From assembly GCA_003599425.1 (NCBI GenBank), contig QZKC01000096.1:1-32831 (forward strand): a DNA stretch of 32,831 nt, read 5' to 3'. Shown piece after piece: positions 8,411-16,695 of the stretch (positions are counted from its first letter, which is position 1; every line of letters begins with the position of its first letter). The translations under genes were made by a program, and so were the position numbers. The notes under the pieces are model-generated. The model was not told where the DNA came from. It saw only the letters and a list, made by a program, of their open reading frames with translations, and made no database searches. This DNA is from Nitrospiraceae bacterium (GTDB lineage Bacteria > Nitrospirota > Thermodesulfovibrionia > UBA6902).

Positions 8411-9286
8411 ATGGCTACAACCGAGAATATGTCAATCACTCCAGAAGCTGCTGAAGCAGCCGGAGATTTTTATACATATGTTGAAGGCGTCGGCAATATA
8501 CCACGGGATATTTACAAGCACGTGAAATCCGATCCCCTGGGCGACCTTCCCCGTTATTCGATACATATTGTCACACAACATTTCCTGACGTTCATAAGTT
8601 TCCTCATCCTGGCAGCAACAGGACTTACCCTGCATTTTGCTGATCTCTGGTGGGCGTCTTTCGCAATATCACTCTTTGGGGGAGCTGAGACCGGACGGCT
8701 CATTCACAGAATATCAGCAATTGTCATGGTAGCAGCAAGCGTTTATCATCTGGTTACCATCATCGGAGGGACCATAAGCAAGTCAATGAGAAAGCGGTTT
8801 GACATAAAAAGGACGCAAATTCCTCTTCCAAAAGATCTGCAGGACATCATTCATGATTTTAGATATTTTATCGGGAAAGAGCCTTACCGTCCCAAGATGG
8901 AAAAATTCATGTACAAACAGAAGCTGCACTATCTCGCTATTCTTTGGGGAACATTTGTGCTGATCTCCGCAGGGAGCATGCTCCTTTTCCCTGAAAAGAT
9001 GGCGACCATCCTGCCTAATCCTGTGTTCTTCCAGGATCTTGCGCGATTACTGCATGCCGATGAGGCAGTGATGGCTATAACTGTGGTGGTTTTCTGGCAT
9101 TGGTCCAACGTTCATCTCGTACCCGGGAGATTCCCGCTGCAGTGGTCATTTATAACAGGGCGGATCACGAGGGAACACCAGATAGAAGAACACTTCCTGG
9201 AATATCTCAACAACCTCAAGGAAATTCCCGAGGAACGTGAATATATGAAAAAAATCTTAAGAGAAAAAGGTCTCGAAACATACTAA
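8411..9286 (+). CDS. Di-haem cytochrome b membrane subunit (HydC/FdnI/b561-like; cassette I, gene 2)
   Basis: The protein has 291 residues, with a strong ribosome site AAAGGAGGGAAA before ATG. After about 45 hydrophilic residues there are four TM helices: about 55-75, 98-120, 175-195 and 215-240. His pairs suit two haem b groups: His52, His57 and His75 on helix 1; LIHR and YHL on helix 2; HADEA and FWHWSNVH on helix 4. This pattern is typical of the cytochrome b subunits of hydrogenase, formate dehydrogenase and Cbc complexes, which exchange electrons with menaquinone. Menaquinol oxidation is the inferred role. Its paralogue at 14945 shares the HxDEA and W-H-W-x-N-V-H signatures but has a shorter N-terminus. 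Confidence 0.9.
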   Translation: MATTENMSITPEAAEAAGDFYTYVEGVGNIPRDIYKHVKSDPLGDLPRYSIHIVTQHFLTFISFLILAATGLTLHFADLWWASFAISLFGGAETGRLIHRISAIVMVAASVYHLVTIIGGTISKSMRKRFDIKRTQIPLPKDLQDIIHDFRYFIGKEPYRPKMEKFMYKQKLHYLAILWGTFVLISAGSMLLFPEKMATILPNPVFFQDLARLLHADEAVMAITVVVFWHWSNVHLVPGRFPLQWSFITGRITREHQIEEHFLEYLNNLKEIPEEREYMKKILREKGLETY

Positions 9287-9301
9287 AGGAGGTGACATAA
9301 A

Positions 9302-10141
9302 GTGCCAGGCGAACCGAAACGATTGGAACATCCGAAATCAGTTTACATCATAGGTTTTATCTTTAAGATAATCACCCTTTCCGTGCTGATTGCCGTTGTG
9401 TATCAGATCACTCTTTCACCACATGGACCGCAGCTCCTGGTTCCGCTGCAAAAGAAAATGGAAGCTAAGCAGAAATCAGCGATCATGGAAGAGGTCAAGC
9501 GTCAGGAAGAATATGAGATCCACAGGCATTTCCACAATATTGTCAGTTACCCTAAACTCCCTGAGAACGTGCAGCCGGTCTGCTATATCTGTCACTCGGA
9601 TTATCCTCACAGCAAGAGCAAGAAAGTAAGGGCCATGCTGAACATGCATACACAGTTCTTTGTATGTGAAACATGCCACATAGAGGAAAAATATGGAGCG
9701 AGTGTCGTATATAAGTGGTACAATCCTCTTGACAAAGACCCCAAAGGACCATTCTTTGGAACTTCATATGATCCTCAGACAGGGAACCTTGTTGAGGTAG
9801 AGGACCAGTTTTCTAAGATCGCCCCTTATTTCAGGGTCGGAGGAGAATTGCAGTCCGCGCTCCAGATACAGGATGCCCCTTTAGCACAGGATTATGTTAA
9901 GGTCAGGGACAAACTTACACCCGAACAGCGGGACAATGTGAAGAAAAAATTTCATGTCAATATCAAGCCCAAAGGCCATGATTGTAAAAAATGCCACGAC
10001 GAAAAAGGCATTCTCGATTTCAAAAAGCTGGGATACTCGGAAAACAGGATCATGGACCTTAAACAGCTTAATATAGCAGGGATGATAACAAAGTACGAGA
10101 AATTCTATATTCCCAATCTTTTCTCGGATTCACCGCAGTGA
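9302..10141 (+). CDS. Membrane-anchored trihaem cytochrome c (cassette I, gene 3)
   Basis: The protein has 279 residues. GTG 9302 follows AAAGGAGGTGA, a near-perfect ribosome site. An N-terminal TM helix (about 15-38) tethers a periplasmic domain. Haem motifs are CYICH, CETCH and, far downstream, CKKCH. A charged, probably coiled helix separates the TM from the first haem. Other His residues (HRHFHN, YPHS, NMHTQFF) could be distal ligands. The two N-terminal haems followed by YKWYNPLDKD recall small NapC/NrfH-like or c3-like modules, but this is not a member I can name. It is expected to relay electrons from the 8-haem/cytochrome b pair to the giant cytochrome. A paralogue is at 15772-16692. 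Confidence 0.88.
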   Translation: MPGEPKRLEHPKSVYIIGFIFKIITLSVLIAVVYQITLSPHGPQLLVPLQKKMEAKQKSAIMEEVKRQEEYEIHRHFHNIVSYPKLPENVQPVCYICHSDYPHSKSKKVRAMLNMHTQFFVCETCHIEEKYGASVVYKWYNPLDKDPKGPFFGTSYDPQTGNLVEVEDQFSKIAPYFRVGGELQSALQIQDAPLAQDYVKVRDKLTPEQRDNVKKKFHVNIKPKGHDCKKCHDEKGILDFKKLGYSENRIMDLKQLNIAGMITKYEKFYIPNLFSDSPQ

Positions 10142-10219
10142 TGCAGTGATACATGGGAATTTGCTATAGCCGTTTTTTGCACTAAACCTGCAGTTTATTC
10201 TATACTTTTACAAAACGAC

Positions 10220-10256
10220 AGGCCGTCGGGCAGAGCAATGCCCTGTTCGGCGGCCT
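10220..10256 (+). other. Stem-loop between trihaem and NHL genes (cassette I)
   Basis: AGGCCG (10220-10225) pairs with CGGCCT (10251-10256), and GGGCA (10228-10232) pairs with TGCCC (10239-10243) inside it. It is followed by only three T, so at best it is a weak terminator or a processing hairpin that lowers downstream expression. An alternative NHL start ATG (10238) lies inside the loop. A possible -10 box TATACT (10201-10206) lies just upstream. Cassette II has no counterpart. Confidence 0.5.
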
Positions 10257-10291
10257 TTATCCAGGCTACTGATCGGACGAGCTATAGTGCA

Positions 10292-11248
10292 ATGAACTTA
10301 TCATCGAAAATTCTTAAAAATACCACATTGCAGCGACTATATTTATTTCTGATAATACTCCTGATTCCTGCAATTCATTTCATCCCTGTTAATACCTTCG
10401 CCCAGGAATGCATTAACACTAAATTCCTTTTCGATGTCAAGCCAAATGCCGACCAGCCGAGCGACCTCGCGATTGCCCCGAATGGGGATATATACCTGGT
10501 CGACGGCATAAACAACAGGATAGTCGTGGTCGACAGTGAAGGCCGATGGAAATTTGAATTCGGCACTGAAGGAGCTGGCAACGGCCAGTTCAACAGGCCT
10601 TTGGGGATAGACATATCTGAAAATGGAAATGTTTTCATAGCAGACACCGGCAACCACAGGATCCAGGCCTTTGACCTCAAAGGAAACTTCCAGAATGCAT
10701 TCACTGTCAGAACAGGTTCCCAGCAGACAAGATCAGACCCGGTTGATGTTGCAGTTTCCAAATTCAAAAACTATCTATACGTATCTGATAATGATAATCA
10801 GAAGATCAGGGTTTATGACAGAAGCGGCAACCTTGAATTTGAGTGGGGCAAGTTCGGCGAAGGACAAGGCGAGTTCAGATATCCCGGAATCATGGCAATT
10901 AATCAGATCAATGAGGTCTTCGTGGTGGATGTCCTGAACACGCGGGTTCAGAAATTCGATCCCTTCGGCCAGTTTATCACTTCTATCGGCATATGGGGCG
11001 TTTTGCCGGGAAAATTTTTTCGTCCCAAGGGAGTAGCCATAGACAAACAGAACAGGGTGTTTATCAGTGATAGCTATATGGGGGTCATACAGGTCTTTAC
11101 GGACGTGGGAAGTTTTATCGGCATTGTTTGCGATACCGGAAAGAAGAGGACTTTCAATACGCCTGTAGGTATTGCTGTCGACAAGAACAACAGACTGCTG
11201 GTCGTGGAGATGAGAAGCAATAAAATAACCGTTTTGAAGATACTGTAA
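10292..11248 (+). CDS. Secreted NHL-repeat propeller (cassette I, gene 4)
   Basis: The protein has 318 residues from ATG 10292. The start was chosen because the resulting signal peptide (basic n-region, LYLFLIILLIPAI core, cleavage near TFA-QE) is normal, whereas ATG 10238 lies in a stem-loop and adds an 18-residue non-basic extension. Neither start has a good ribosome site. Six blades carry QPSDLAIAPNG, RPLGIDIS, DPVDVAVS, YPGIMAIN, RPKGVAID and TPVGIAVD turns. It has no haem motif. Its paralogue (16696-17682) shares long identical stretches such as SDSYMGVIQVF. It lies between the trihaem and giant cytochromes in both cassettes, which argues for a structural role in the conduit, such as docking or scaffolding. 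Function is otherwise unknown. Confidence 0.87.
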   Translation: MNLSSKILKNTTLQRLYLFLIILLIPAIHFIPVNTFAQECINTKFLFDVKPNADQPSDLAIAPNGDIYLVDGINNRIVVVDSEGRWKFEFGTEGAGNGQFNRPLGIDISENGNVFIADTGNHRIQAFDLKGNFQNAFTVRTGSQQTRSDPVDVAVSKFKNYLYVSDNDNQKIRVYDRSGNLEFEWGKFGEGQGEFRYPGIMAINQINEVFVVDVLNTRVQKFDPFGQFITSIGIWGVLPGKFFRPKGVAIDKQNRVFISDSYMGVIQVFTDVGSFIGIVCDTGKKRTFNTPVGIAVDKNNRLLVVEMRSNKITVLKIL

Positions 11249-11342
11249 CCATTGGAAGGCGCAAAAGGTAGTCTGCGGAAGACCTATAGGCATGGAAAGA
11301 CGTTAAATAAAATTTAATACGTTTGGAAATTTACAATATATA

Positions 11343-13598
11343 ATGAGATCGTTATATCTTATCCTTCTGTTTTTTTGTTTCATAATAATTTTTGCCTGCC
11401 TTCAGCCTGCGCATGCTCTCGAAATGGCCTCCAAAAGGGACTGCGTTATGTGCCACATAATGTGGAGCGAGGAGTTCAGAACAGATAAGGAACCTTTGAT
11501 CGAATGGCAGCCCGGCAACGTCCTTATGAAAGATACCCAGGGGGTTGTCAGCTCTGAGGATATCTGCTATAGCTGCCATGACGGTTATGTCCAGGATTCA
11601 CGCAATATTGTCTGGAAATATAACAGGCACAAGGTATTCGTTAAACCGTCCAAAAATGTCACTATACCGCCAAATCTGCCGCTCAGTGTAAAAGATGAAA
11701 TATACTGCGGGACGTGCCATTCAGCACACGGCAAGGGCGCTGCGCCGCATGGTGAGATCGGCAGGACCGCTGTTTACAGAGAAATAAATATTGATTCCAG
11801 CCTGTGTGAACAATGCCACAGGAATGAGGCTTCCTTTAAATATTCAAACAGCCATCCCATCCACACCGGAGCGCTCGAACTACCTGACGAGATTTTTGCC
11901 CAGGGAGCCAAAAAAGCTTCCAGTAAAAATACCGTTATCTGTCAGAGCTGCCATAAGGTGCACGGAGCAAAGGGAGACAAGATCCTTCTTCTCAACAATA
12001 ATAATTCTGAACTTTGCGTCATATGCCATGAGAAACAGAAATCCTTGGCGGACACAAAACACGACCTCCGCATAACACTTCCAGAAGAAAAAAATCTTAA
12101 AAAACAGGCGCTCTCAGAATCCGGCCCTTGCAGCGCTTGCCATACACCTCATAATGCCGCCGGGAAAAAGCTGTGGGCACGCCCGCTCGATGAGGGGAAT
12201 CCCGCGACCCAGATGTGTCTTACATGCCATGGCGAGGACAAGCCATATAAAATAAAGCGCACCGGGACATACTCTCATCCCATAAACGTTGACCCTCCTG
12301 CCCAGGGGAAACACCCGGCACATCTTCCTCTTTTCTCGGAAGACGGGACAAAGAATCCGGAGGGAAAGATCCAGTGCTTCACCTGTCACGATGTGCATGT
12401 ATGGGATACTGCTTCTCCGGAAAATAAAGGAGGAAAAGACATTGAAGGTGATTCCTCCAACAGCTTTCTGAGGGTTACCAATGTTTCAGCAGCCCTATGC
12501 CTTGAGTGTCACTCCGAAAAAAAACAGATCGTGACCTCTGACCATAATCTTGCGGTAACAGCGCCTGAGGAAAAAAATGTCCAGGGATTTACTGCCTCGC
12601 AATCAGGACCGTGCGGTGTATGTCACATACCCCACAATGCGGCATCAGCCCGTCTCTGGTCCAGGAACCTTTCCGGAAAAAATGATTTCGTCACGCAACT
12701 GTGTACAGGCTGTCACAATAAAAAAGGCCCTGCAAAGGAAAAACTTACCGGTGAACATTATCATCCTGTGGACGTTTCATTGAACAGATTCGGAATTAAA
12801 ACGTCACTGCCTCTTTACAATAGCGACGGCGGCAAGGCCCCGGACGGGAAGATGGTCTGCCTTACCTGTCACGAGCCGCATGTATGGGATCCGGCAAACC
12901 CGGTAATAAATTATGAGTTGAAGAATATGGAAGGAAACGCCTCAACCAGTTTTCTGCGCAAGCCCAATGTCCCTTCCTCTGATCTGTGCAAAAGCTGCCA
13001 CGCAAGCCAGGCTCTTGTTGACGGAACAGACCATGACCTGAACATAACTGCTCCTGATGAAAAAAATCTTCTCGGACAGGCCGCAATAGAATCCGGACCA
13101 TGCGGGGTATGCCACCTGGTTCACAACAGTCCCAACACGTTAAAACTGTGGGCACGGCCATACGGCAACGTCACACATAATGAAGACATCATAAATGGTT
13201 TATGCTACAGTTGTCACTCAAAAAGGAAAATAGCTGCAAGCAAAATTCCAGTCATCGCAACGCACCCTGAGGGTAAGCTGATAAATAACATCCTGAGAAG
13301 TGATCATCTTGCGATAGATTATGCCCCCATCTATGATAAAAAAACCGGGGAGGAGACAAATGTCGGCAACATTTCCTGCCCCACATGCCACAACGCCCAT
13401 CAGTGGAGTCCTCTGGCAAAGGAAAAGGGCAGCAACGAAAATCTCGAAGGCAACGCGACAAACAGCTTTCTGAGAAATGCAGGATATAACAATATCTGCA
13501 TCGACTGCCACGGCCTTGATGCCCTTTTCAGATACAAATATTTCCACGACCCGGAAGAACGGGTTGAAACCCGCCAGATAATCAAGATCATCAAGTAG
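11343..13598 (+). CDS. Giant 18-haem cytochrome c (cassette I, gene 5)
   Basis: The protein has 751 residues and 18 CXXCH motifs, from CVMCH near residue 34 to CIDCH near 719. A signal peptide ends near AHA-LEM. An upstream Cys (I-F-A-C) is an imperfect lipobox, so lipidation is possible. The N-terminal third holds 6 haems. The rest is three tandem repeats of about 140-150 residues with 4 haems each. The repeat order is: DHDL-x-[IV]-T-[AL]-P-x-E-K-N, CxxCH-x-x-H-N, LW-[AS]-R, CxxCH, HP-[IV], CxxCH-x-x-H-x-W, EG-[ND]-x-x-x-SFLR, CxxCH. No transmembrane helix follows the signal peptide, so it is periplasmic or exported. The role is inferred to be a long-distance electron wire. It has no recognisable ribosome site and starts 95 bases after the NHL gene. 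Confidence 0.9.
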   Translation: MRSLYLILLFFCFIIIFACLQPAHALEMASKRDCVMCHIMWSEEFRTDKEPLIEWQPGNVLMKDTQGVVSSEDICYSCHDGYVQDSRNIVWKYNRHKVFVKPSKNVTIPPNLPLSVKDEIYCGTCHSAHGKGAAPHGEIGRTAVYREINIDSSLCEQCHRNEASFKYSNSHPIHTGALELPDEIFAQGAKKASSKNTVICQSCHKVHGAKGDKILLLNNNNSELCVICHEKQKSLADTKHDLRITLPEEKNLKKQALSESGPCSACHTPHNAAGKKLWARPLDEGNPATQMCLTCHGEDKPYKIKRTGTYSHPINVDPPAQGKHPAHLPLFSEDGTKNPEGKIQCFTCHDVHVWDTASPENKGGKDIEGDSSNSFLRVTNVSAALCLECHSEKKQIVTSDHNLAVTAPEEKNVQGFTASQSGPCGVCHIPHNAASARLWSRNLSGKNDFVTQLCTGCHNKKGPAKEKLTGEHYHPVDVSLNRFGIKTSLPLYNSDGGKAPDGKMVCLTCHEPHVWDPANPVINYELKNMEGNASTSFLRKPNVPSSDLCKSCHASQALVDGTDHDLNITAPDEKNLLGQAAIESGPCGVCHLVHNSPNTLKLWARPYGNVTHNEDIINGLCYSCHSKRKIAASKIPVIATHPEGKLINNILRSDHLAIDYAPIYDKKTGEETNVGNISCPTCHNAHQWSPLAKEKGSNENLEGNATNSFLRNAGYNNICIDCHGLDALFRYKYFHDPEERVETRQIIKIIK

Positions 13599-13882
13599 CC
13601 CAAAGCCCATCATTATTCACAAACCGTAGCAAGTATGGCGAAAAAATATATTTTGCGACGCATTTGCGGTAGTCATTAAACCACTTCCTGTGACAGAGCT
13701 TTCTGCATGCTCTTTAAAAAAACCTGTCGCGTAAAAGATGTTTTTGCGTTATGCCTGCTACGGTTAATCTTTATAATCAATCATCATCTTTTCATTAAAA
13801 TTAATTATTTTACAAACCGGAAATTTCTGCTATAAAGAAGTTAAGGAACGTTTAACCGTATTTCATATTTAAGGGGGCATCT
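13599..13882. other. Intercassette region with long-range inverted repeat and -10 box
   Basis: No gene is seen here. AACCGTAGCA (13622-13631) is perfectly complementary to TGCTACGGTT (13756-13765), so a 144-base segment could close on a 10-bp stem. Inside are a smaller hairpin (AGAGC/GCTCT, about 13697-13715) and a GACGCA-TT-TGCG motif (13657-13668) like the palindrome near the sigma-54 promoter at 3956. TATAAT at 13772-13777 is a perfect -10 box without a good -35, about 105 bases ahead of cassette II. Whether the repeat is RNA structure, operator sites for DNA looping or a relic is undetermined. Confidence 0.5.
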
Positions 13883-14941
13883 ATGCGAGAATTAAAAATA
13901 ACTTCCGTAACTTTGCCAACTTTTACCCTGGTCCTTTCCCTGCTCATGATTTTCCTCACACCAGACGTATATTCGGCAGATATCGGCAACTGCCTTCTCT
14001 GCCACAAATATCCCGGCCTCAGCAGGGTCGATGAAAAAGGGAAATTGCGGCTTCTTTATATTAACGAAGATATCTTCAACAACAGTGTTCATGCCAAAGT
14101 AAAATGCGAGGGCTGCCATTTGGATATTCAGAAAATCCCGCATGACCCGGCAAAAAAAGTTGACTGCCTTGCCGAATGCCATATAAAAGAACCATCAAGC
14201 GAGCAGAAATTCTCCCACAAAGATATAGAAAAAACGGTTGCCATGAGCGTGCACAGCAAGTACGACAAGGATGGAAAAGAAAAAAAATTCAGTGAAGACC
14301 TCCCCACCTGCAAGGAGTGTCATGATGAACCGTTATACAGGCCTATTTCTTTTTTTAAGCAGGTTCGTGCCGGAATTTCAGAATTATCGTTAAGCAGGTG
14401 CAAATCATGTCACAAGAAGGAGGATTTCATATACAAATTTTACAATCATGTCACGTCGCGTATGCACAGGACCAGAAATCCGCTGAATATCGCCGAATCC
14501 TGCTCCAGATGTCATGACGATCTGCAGATCATAAAACGGCATAATCTTTCCGCCAAAGCCGCCTTTTCATACGGAGAAACATTCCATGGCAAGGCTGCCA
14601 GGTTCATGGATGAACGTATCCCGGACTGCCTCGACTGCCATGTCAAAAAAGGGGATGCTTCTCATTTGATGCTCAGCAAGGAGAATCCTGAGTCTGCAAT
14701 ACATGAAAAGAATAAAGGGAAGATCTGCGCAAGCATTGATTGTCATCCCAGTGCTTCGCCAAAACTTGCCAAATATGGGGTGCACTCAGAATTCAGTCTT
14801 GACAGAAGCCCTGCCCAATACTATTTTACGGTCTTCTTTATCATTCTGACCGGCGGCACATTGCTTCCGTTAATGGGAATTATCTTGCTTGATCTGATCA
14901 GAAAACTCTTCCCGAATGCCATGATAAGAAGGAGGAAATAA
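13883..14941 (+). CDS. Octahaem cytochrome c with C-terminal membrane anchor (cassette II, gene 1)
   Basis: The protein has 352 residues. AAGGGGG lies 6 bases before the ATG. It is a paralogue of 7304-8383 with the same order: signal peptide (cleavage near YSA-DIG), eight haem sites, one TM helix (about 312-335) and a basic tail. The haem motifs are CLLCH, CEGCH, CLAECH, CKECH, CKSCH, CSRCH, CLDCH and CASIDCH. The third keeps the three-residue spacer. The sixth is standard here, and the eighth has a four-residue spacer. It is expected to pair with the cytochrome b encoded 3 bases downstream. Confidence 0.9.
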   Translation: MRELKITSVTLPTFTLVLSLLMIFLTPDVYSADIGNCLLCHKYPGLSRVDEKGKLRLLYINEDIFNNSVHAKVKCEGCHLDIQKIPHDPAKKVDCLAECHIKEPSSEQKFSHKDIEKTVAMSVHSKYDKDGKEKKFSEDLPTCKECHDEPLYRPISFFKQVRAGISELSLSRCKSCHKKEDFIYKFYNHVTSRMHRTRNPLNIAESCSRCHDDLQIIKRHNLSAKAAFSYGETFHGKAARFMDERIPDCLDCHVKKGDASHLMLSKENPESAIHEKNKGKICASIDCHPSASPKLAKYGVHSEFSLDRSPAQYYFTVFFIILTGGTLLPLMGIILLDLIRKLFPNAMIRRRK

Positions 14942-14944
14942 GCA

Positions 14945-15775
14945 ATGGAAAAACATCCTTTAATCAAGATAAAAGACGGGAAAAAATACTTTTACAGGTT
15001 TACCCTGAACCAGAGGATACAGCATATCATCCTCGCATGGTCTGTTGTAACATTAGTGCTCACAGGAATGCCTCTCAAATTCCCCGATGCGTCATGGGCG
15101 CCTTACCTTTACGCCCTCTTCGGAGGTATAAAGTATGCACCAGTCATTCATAAGGCATTTGGTTCGATCCTGCTTATCCTCTTTGTTTATCATGTCGTTT
15201 ACGTCATATATCTGATCTATAAATACCAGATCGTCCCGCTGAAAGCAGCAGGGAAGAAGAACGCCAGGAATATTCTGCTGGCTTTCGCAAAGCAACCGCT
15301 TGTTCCAAACCTCAAAGACGCTTATGACATAAAAGACCTTATGAAGTACCTCCTCTTTTTCACGAACAGGCGCCCTGAAGGAGACAAGTTCACCTGGAAG
15401 GAGAAGTTTGATTACTGGGCCCCTTTCTGGGGCATGGTCGTCATCGGCTTTTCCGGGCTTGTCATGTGGAACAAAGAACTTGCAACCATGATACTGCCGG
15501 GACAGGCCATAAATTTTTCCCTGATAGCCCACAGCGATGAAGCCCTGCTCGCAGCGCTGTTCCTGTTTATATGGCACTGGTACAACGTACATTTTTCAAT
15601 CACTGTCTTTCCCATGGGAAAGGTATTTATTACAGGATATCTGCCGGAAGAACTTATGGTTGAGGAGCATTATCAACACTATACAGAAGTAATGAAACAG
15701 GCAGGCCTGGAACATGAAATTCTTCCGCCGCACGGCTCGCACGAAGTGAATCAGGAAGGGGGGCACACCTTATGA
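14945..15775 (+). CDS. Di-haem cytochrome b membrane subunit (cassette II, gene 2)
   Basis: The protein has 276 residues, with ribosome site AGGAGG about 10 bases before ATG and overlapping the end of the preceding gene. Four TM helices carry histidines in RIQHIILAWS, VIHKAFG, VYHVVYVIY and HSDEALLA...WHWYNVHF, giving ligands for two haem b. It belongs to the HydC/FdnI/b561-like family, as does 8411-9286, but lacks that protein's 30-residue N-terminal extension. The role is inferred menaquinol oxidation, with electrons delivered to the octahaem partner. Its 3' end overlaps the next start (ATGA), so translation of the two is probably coupled. Confidence 0.9.
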   Translation: MEKHPLIKIKDGKKYFYRFTLNQRIQHIILAWSVVTLVLTGMPLKFPDASWAPYLYALFGGIKYAPVIHKAFGSILLILFVYHVVYVIYLIYKYQIVPLKAAGKKNARNILLAFAKQPLVPNLKDAYDIKDLMKYLLFFTNRRPEGDKFTWKEKFDYWAPFWGMVVIGFSGLVMWNKELATMILPGQAINFSLIAHSDEALLAALFLFIWHWYNVHFSITVFPMGKVFITGYLPEELMVEEHYQHYTEVMKQAGLEHEILPPHGSHEVNQEGGHTL

Positions 15776-16692
15776 AAAACCTGTTCTACAAGTTCTATAT
15801 CGTAGGATTTATGGCCTTGACCGTATGGTTCATAGTCATCATCTGGAAAGTGACATTTGCGCATATCATCGAAGAATACCACACAAGAAAAGAGGCTATA
15901 GAGATAGCAAAGATCAAGCAGCAGCAGGAAGGCGAGATGAAAAAAAGCACATTTCAGAAACTCATCCTTGAAGGAGATGAGCGTGTAAAAGTATATCTCG
16001 GATACAAGATCCTCGAAGAAAAGAGGATAAAAGGGCACTTCCATCACATCGGATTCGATATCGGCCCTGACAAAAGGTCGCACTGCATCATGTGTCATGG
16101 CGATATGCCGCATGACAATCTAAAGGAGCTGCGCGCTTTTCTGAATATGCATGCATTTTTTGTATCATGCCAGACCTGTCATATGCGGCTTGAAGGAACT
16201 GCGAAGACAGGCATTTATAAATGGTACGACAGGGCCTCCGGTGAGATAGTTGACAGCCCTGTAAAAAAGGCAAGGCCTGGTTCTTATGTAGCAAAGATCA
16301 TCCCGTTTGAGCGTGTAAACGGTCAGCTTGAACGGATAGACTCTCAGGACAAGATCGATTTTGCCCTGGAGTTCAAGGACAAAGAGAAGACGCTGACAGA
16401 GGCCCAGAGATCAAAGGCAAAAAAGATGATACACCAGGTAGTGAACAAGCAGCCCTATGTCTGTGAGGACTGCCACCGCAAAGACTCTCCGCTGCTGCCG
16501 TTTTCCGAGCTTGGATATCCGAAAGAAAGAATTGACTCCCTGACAAGCACGGAAGTCGTAGGCATGATAAAAAATTATACTCAGTTCTATATGCCGAGGA
16601 TGCTGCATCCTGGAGAGACCGCACCAAAAGAAATACAGCGTGATGGCACAGAGAGCAAACCGACTACATTGACCTTAAAGACAAAACAATGA
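15772..16692 (+). CDS. Membrane-anchored trihaem cytochrome c (cassette II, gene 3)
   Basis: The protein has 306 residues and starts in the ATGA overlap with the cytochrome b stop. It has an N-terminal TM helix (about 8-30), then a charged, probably helical region to about residue 85. Haem motifs are CIMCH, CQTCH and CEDCH. It is paralogous to 9302-10141: both share H-x-x-MP/YPH after the first haem, LRAFLNMHA/VRAMLNMHT, YKWY and a C-terminal ELGYPKERI/KLGYSENRI segment. It carries a longer hydrophilic C-terminal tail (about 20 residues) that the paralogue lacks. Its inferred role is relay from the inner-membrane subunits to the giant cytochrome. Confidence 0.88.
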   Translation: MKNLFYKFYIVGFMALTVWFIVIIWKVTFAHIIEEYHTRKEAIEIAKIKQQQEGEMKKSTFQKLILEGDERVKVYLGYKILEEKRIKGHFHHIGFDIGPDKRSHCIMCHGDMPHDNLKELRAFLNMHAFFVSCQTCHMRLEGTAKTGIYKWYDRASGEIVDSPVKKARPGSYVAKIIPFERVNGQLERIDSQDKIDFALEFKDKEKTLTEAQRSKAKKMIHQVVNKQPYVCEDCHRKDSPLLPFSELGYPKERIDSLTSTEVVGMIKNYTQFYMPRMLHPGETAPKEIQRDGTESKPTTLTLKTKQ

Positions 16693-16695
16693 ACA

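Noticed and set aside
10200-10290. Cyclic-di-GMP (GEMM-type) riboswitch ahead of cytochrome genes
   Set aside because: Such switches precede cytochrome genes in Geobacter, but the conserved core with its tetraloop receptor and CGCAAAGCC-type segment is absent here and in the other intergenic regions.
10238-10291. Longer NHL protein starting at ATG 10238
   Set aside because: The codon lies inside a stem-loop and adds a non-basic extension that spoils the signal peptide.
13671-13882. Sigma-54 promoter for cassette II
   Set aside because: The nearest candidate (GGAAATTTCTGC) has 8 rather than 10 bases between GG and GC.
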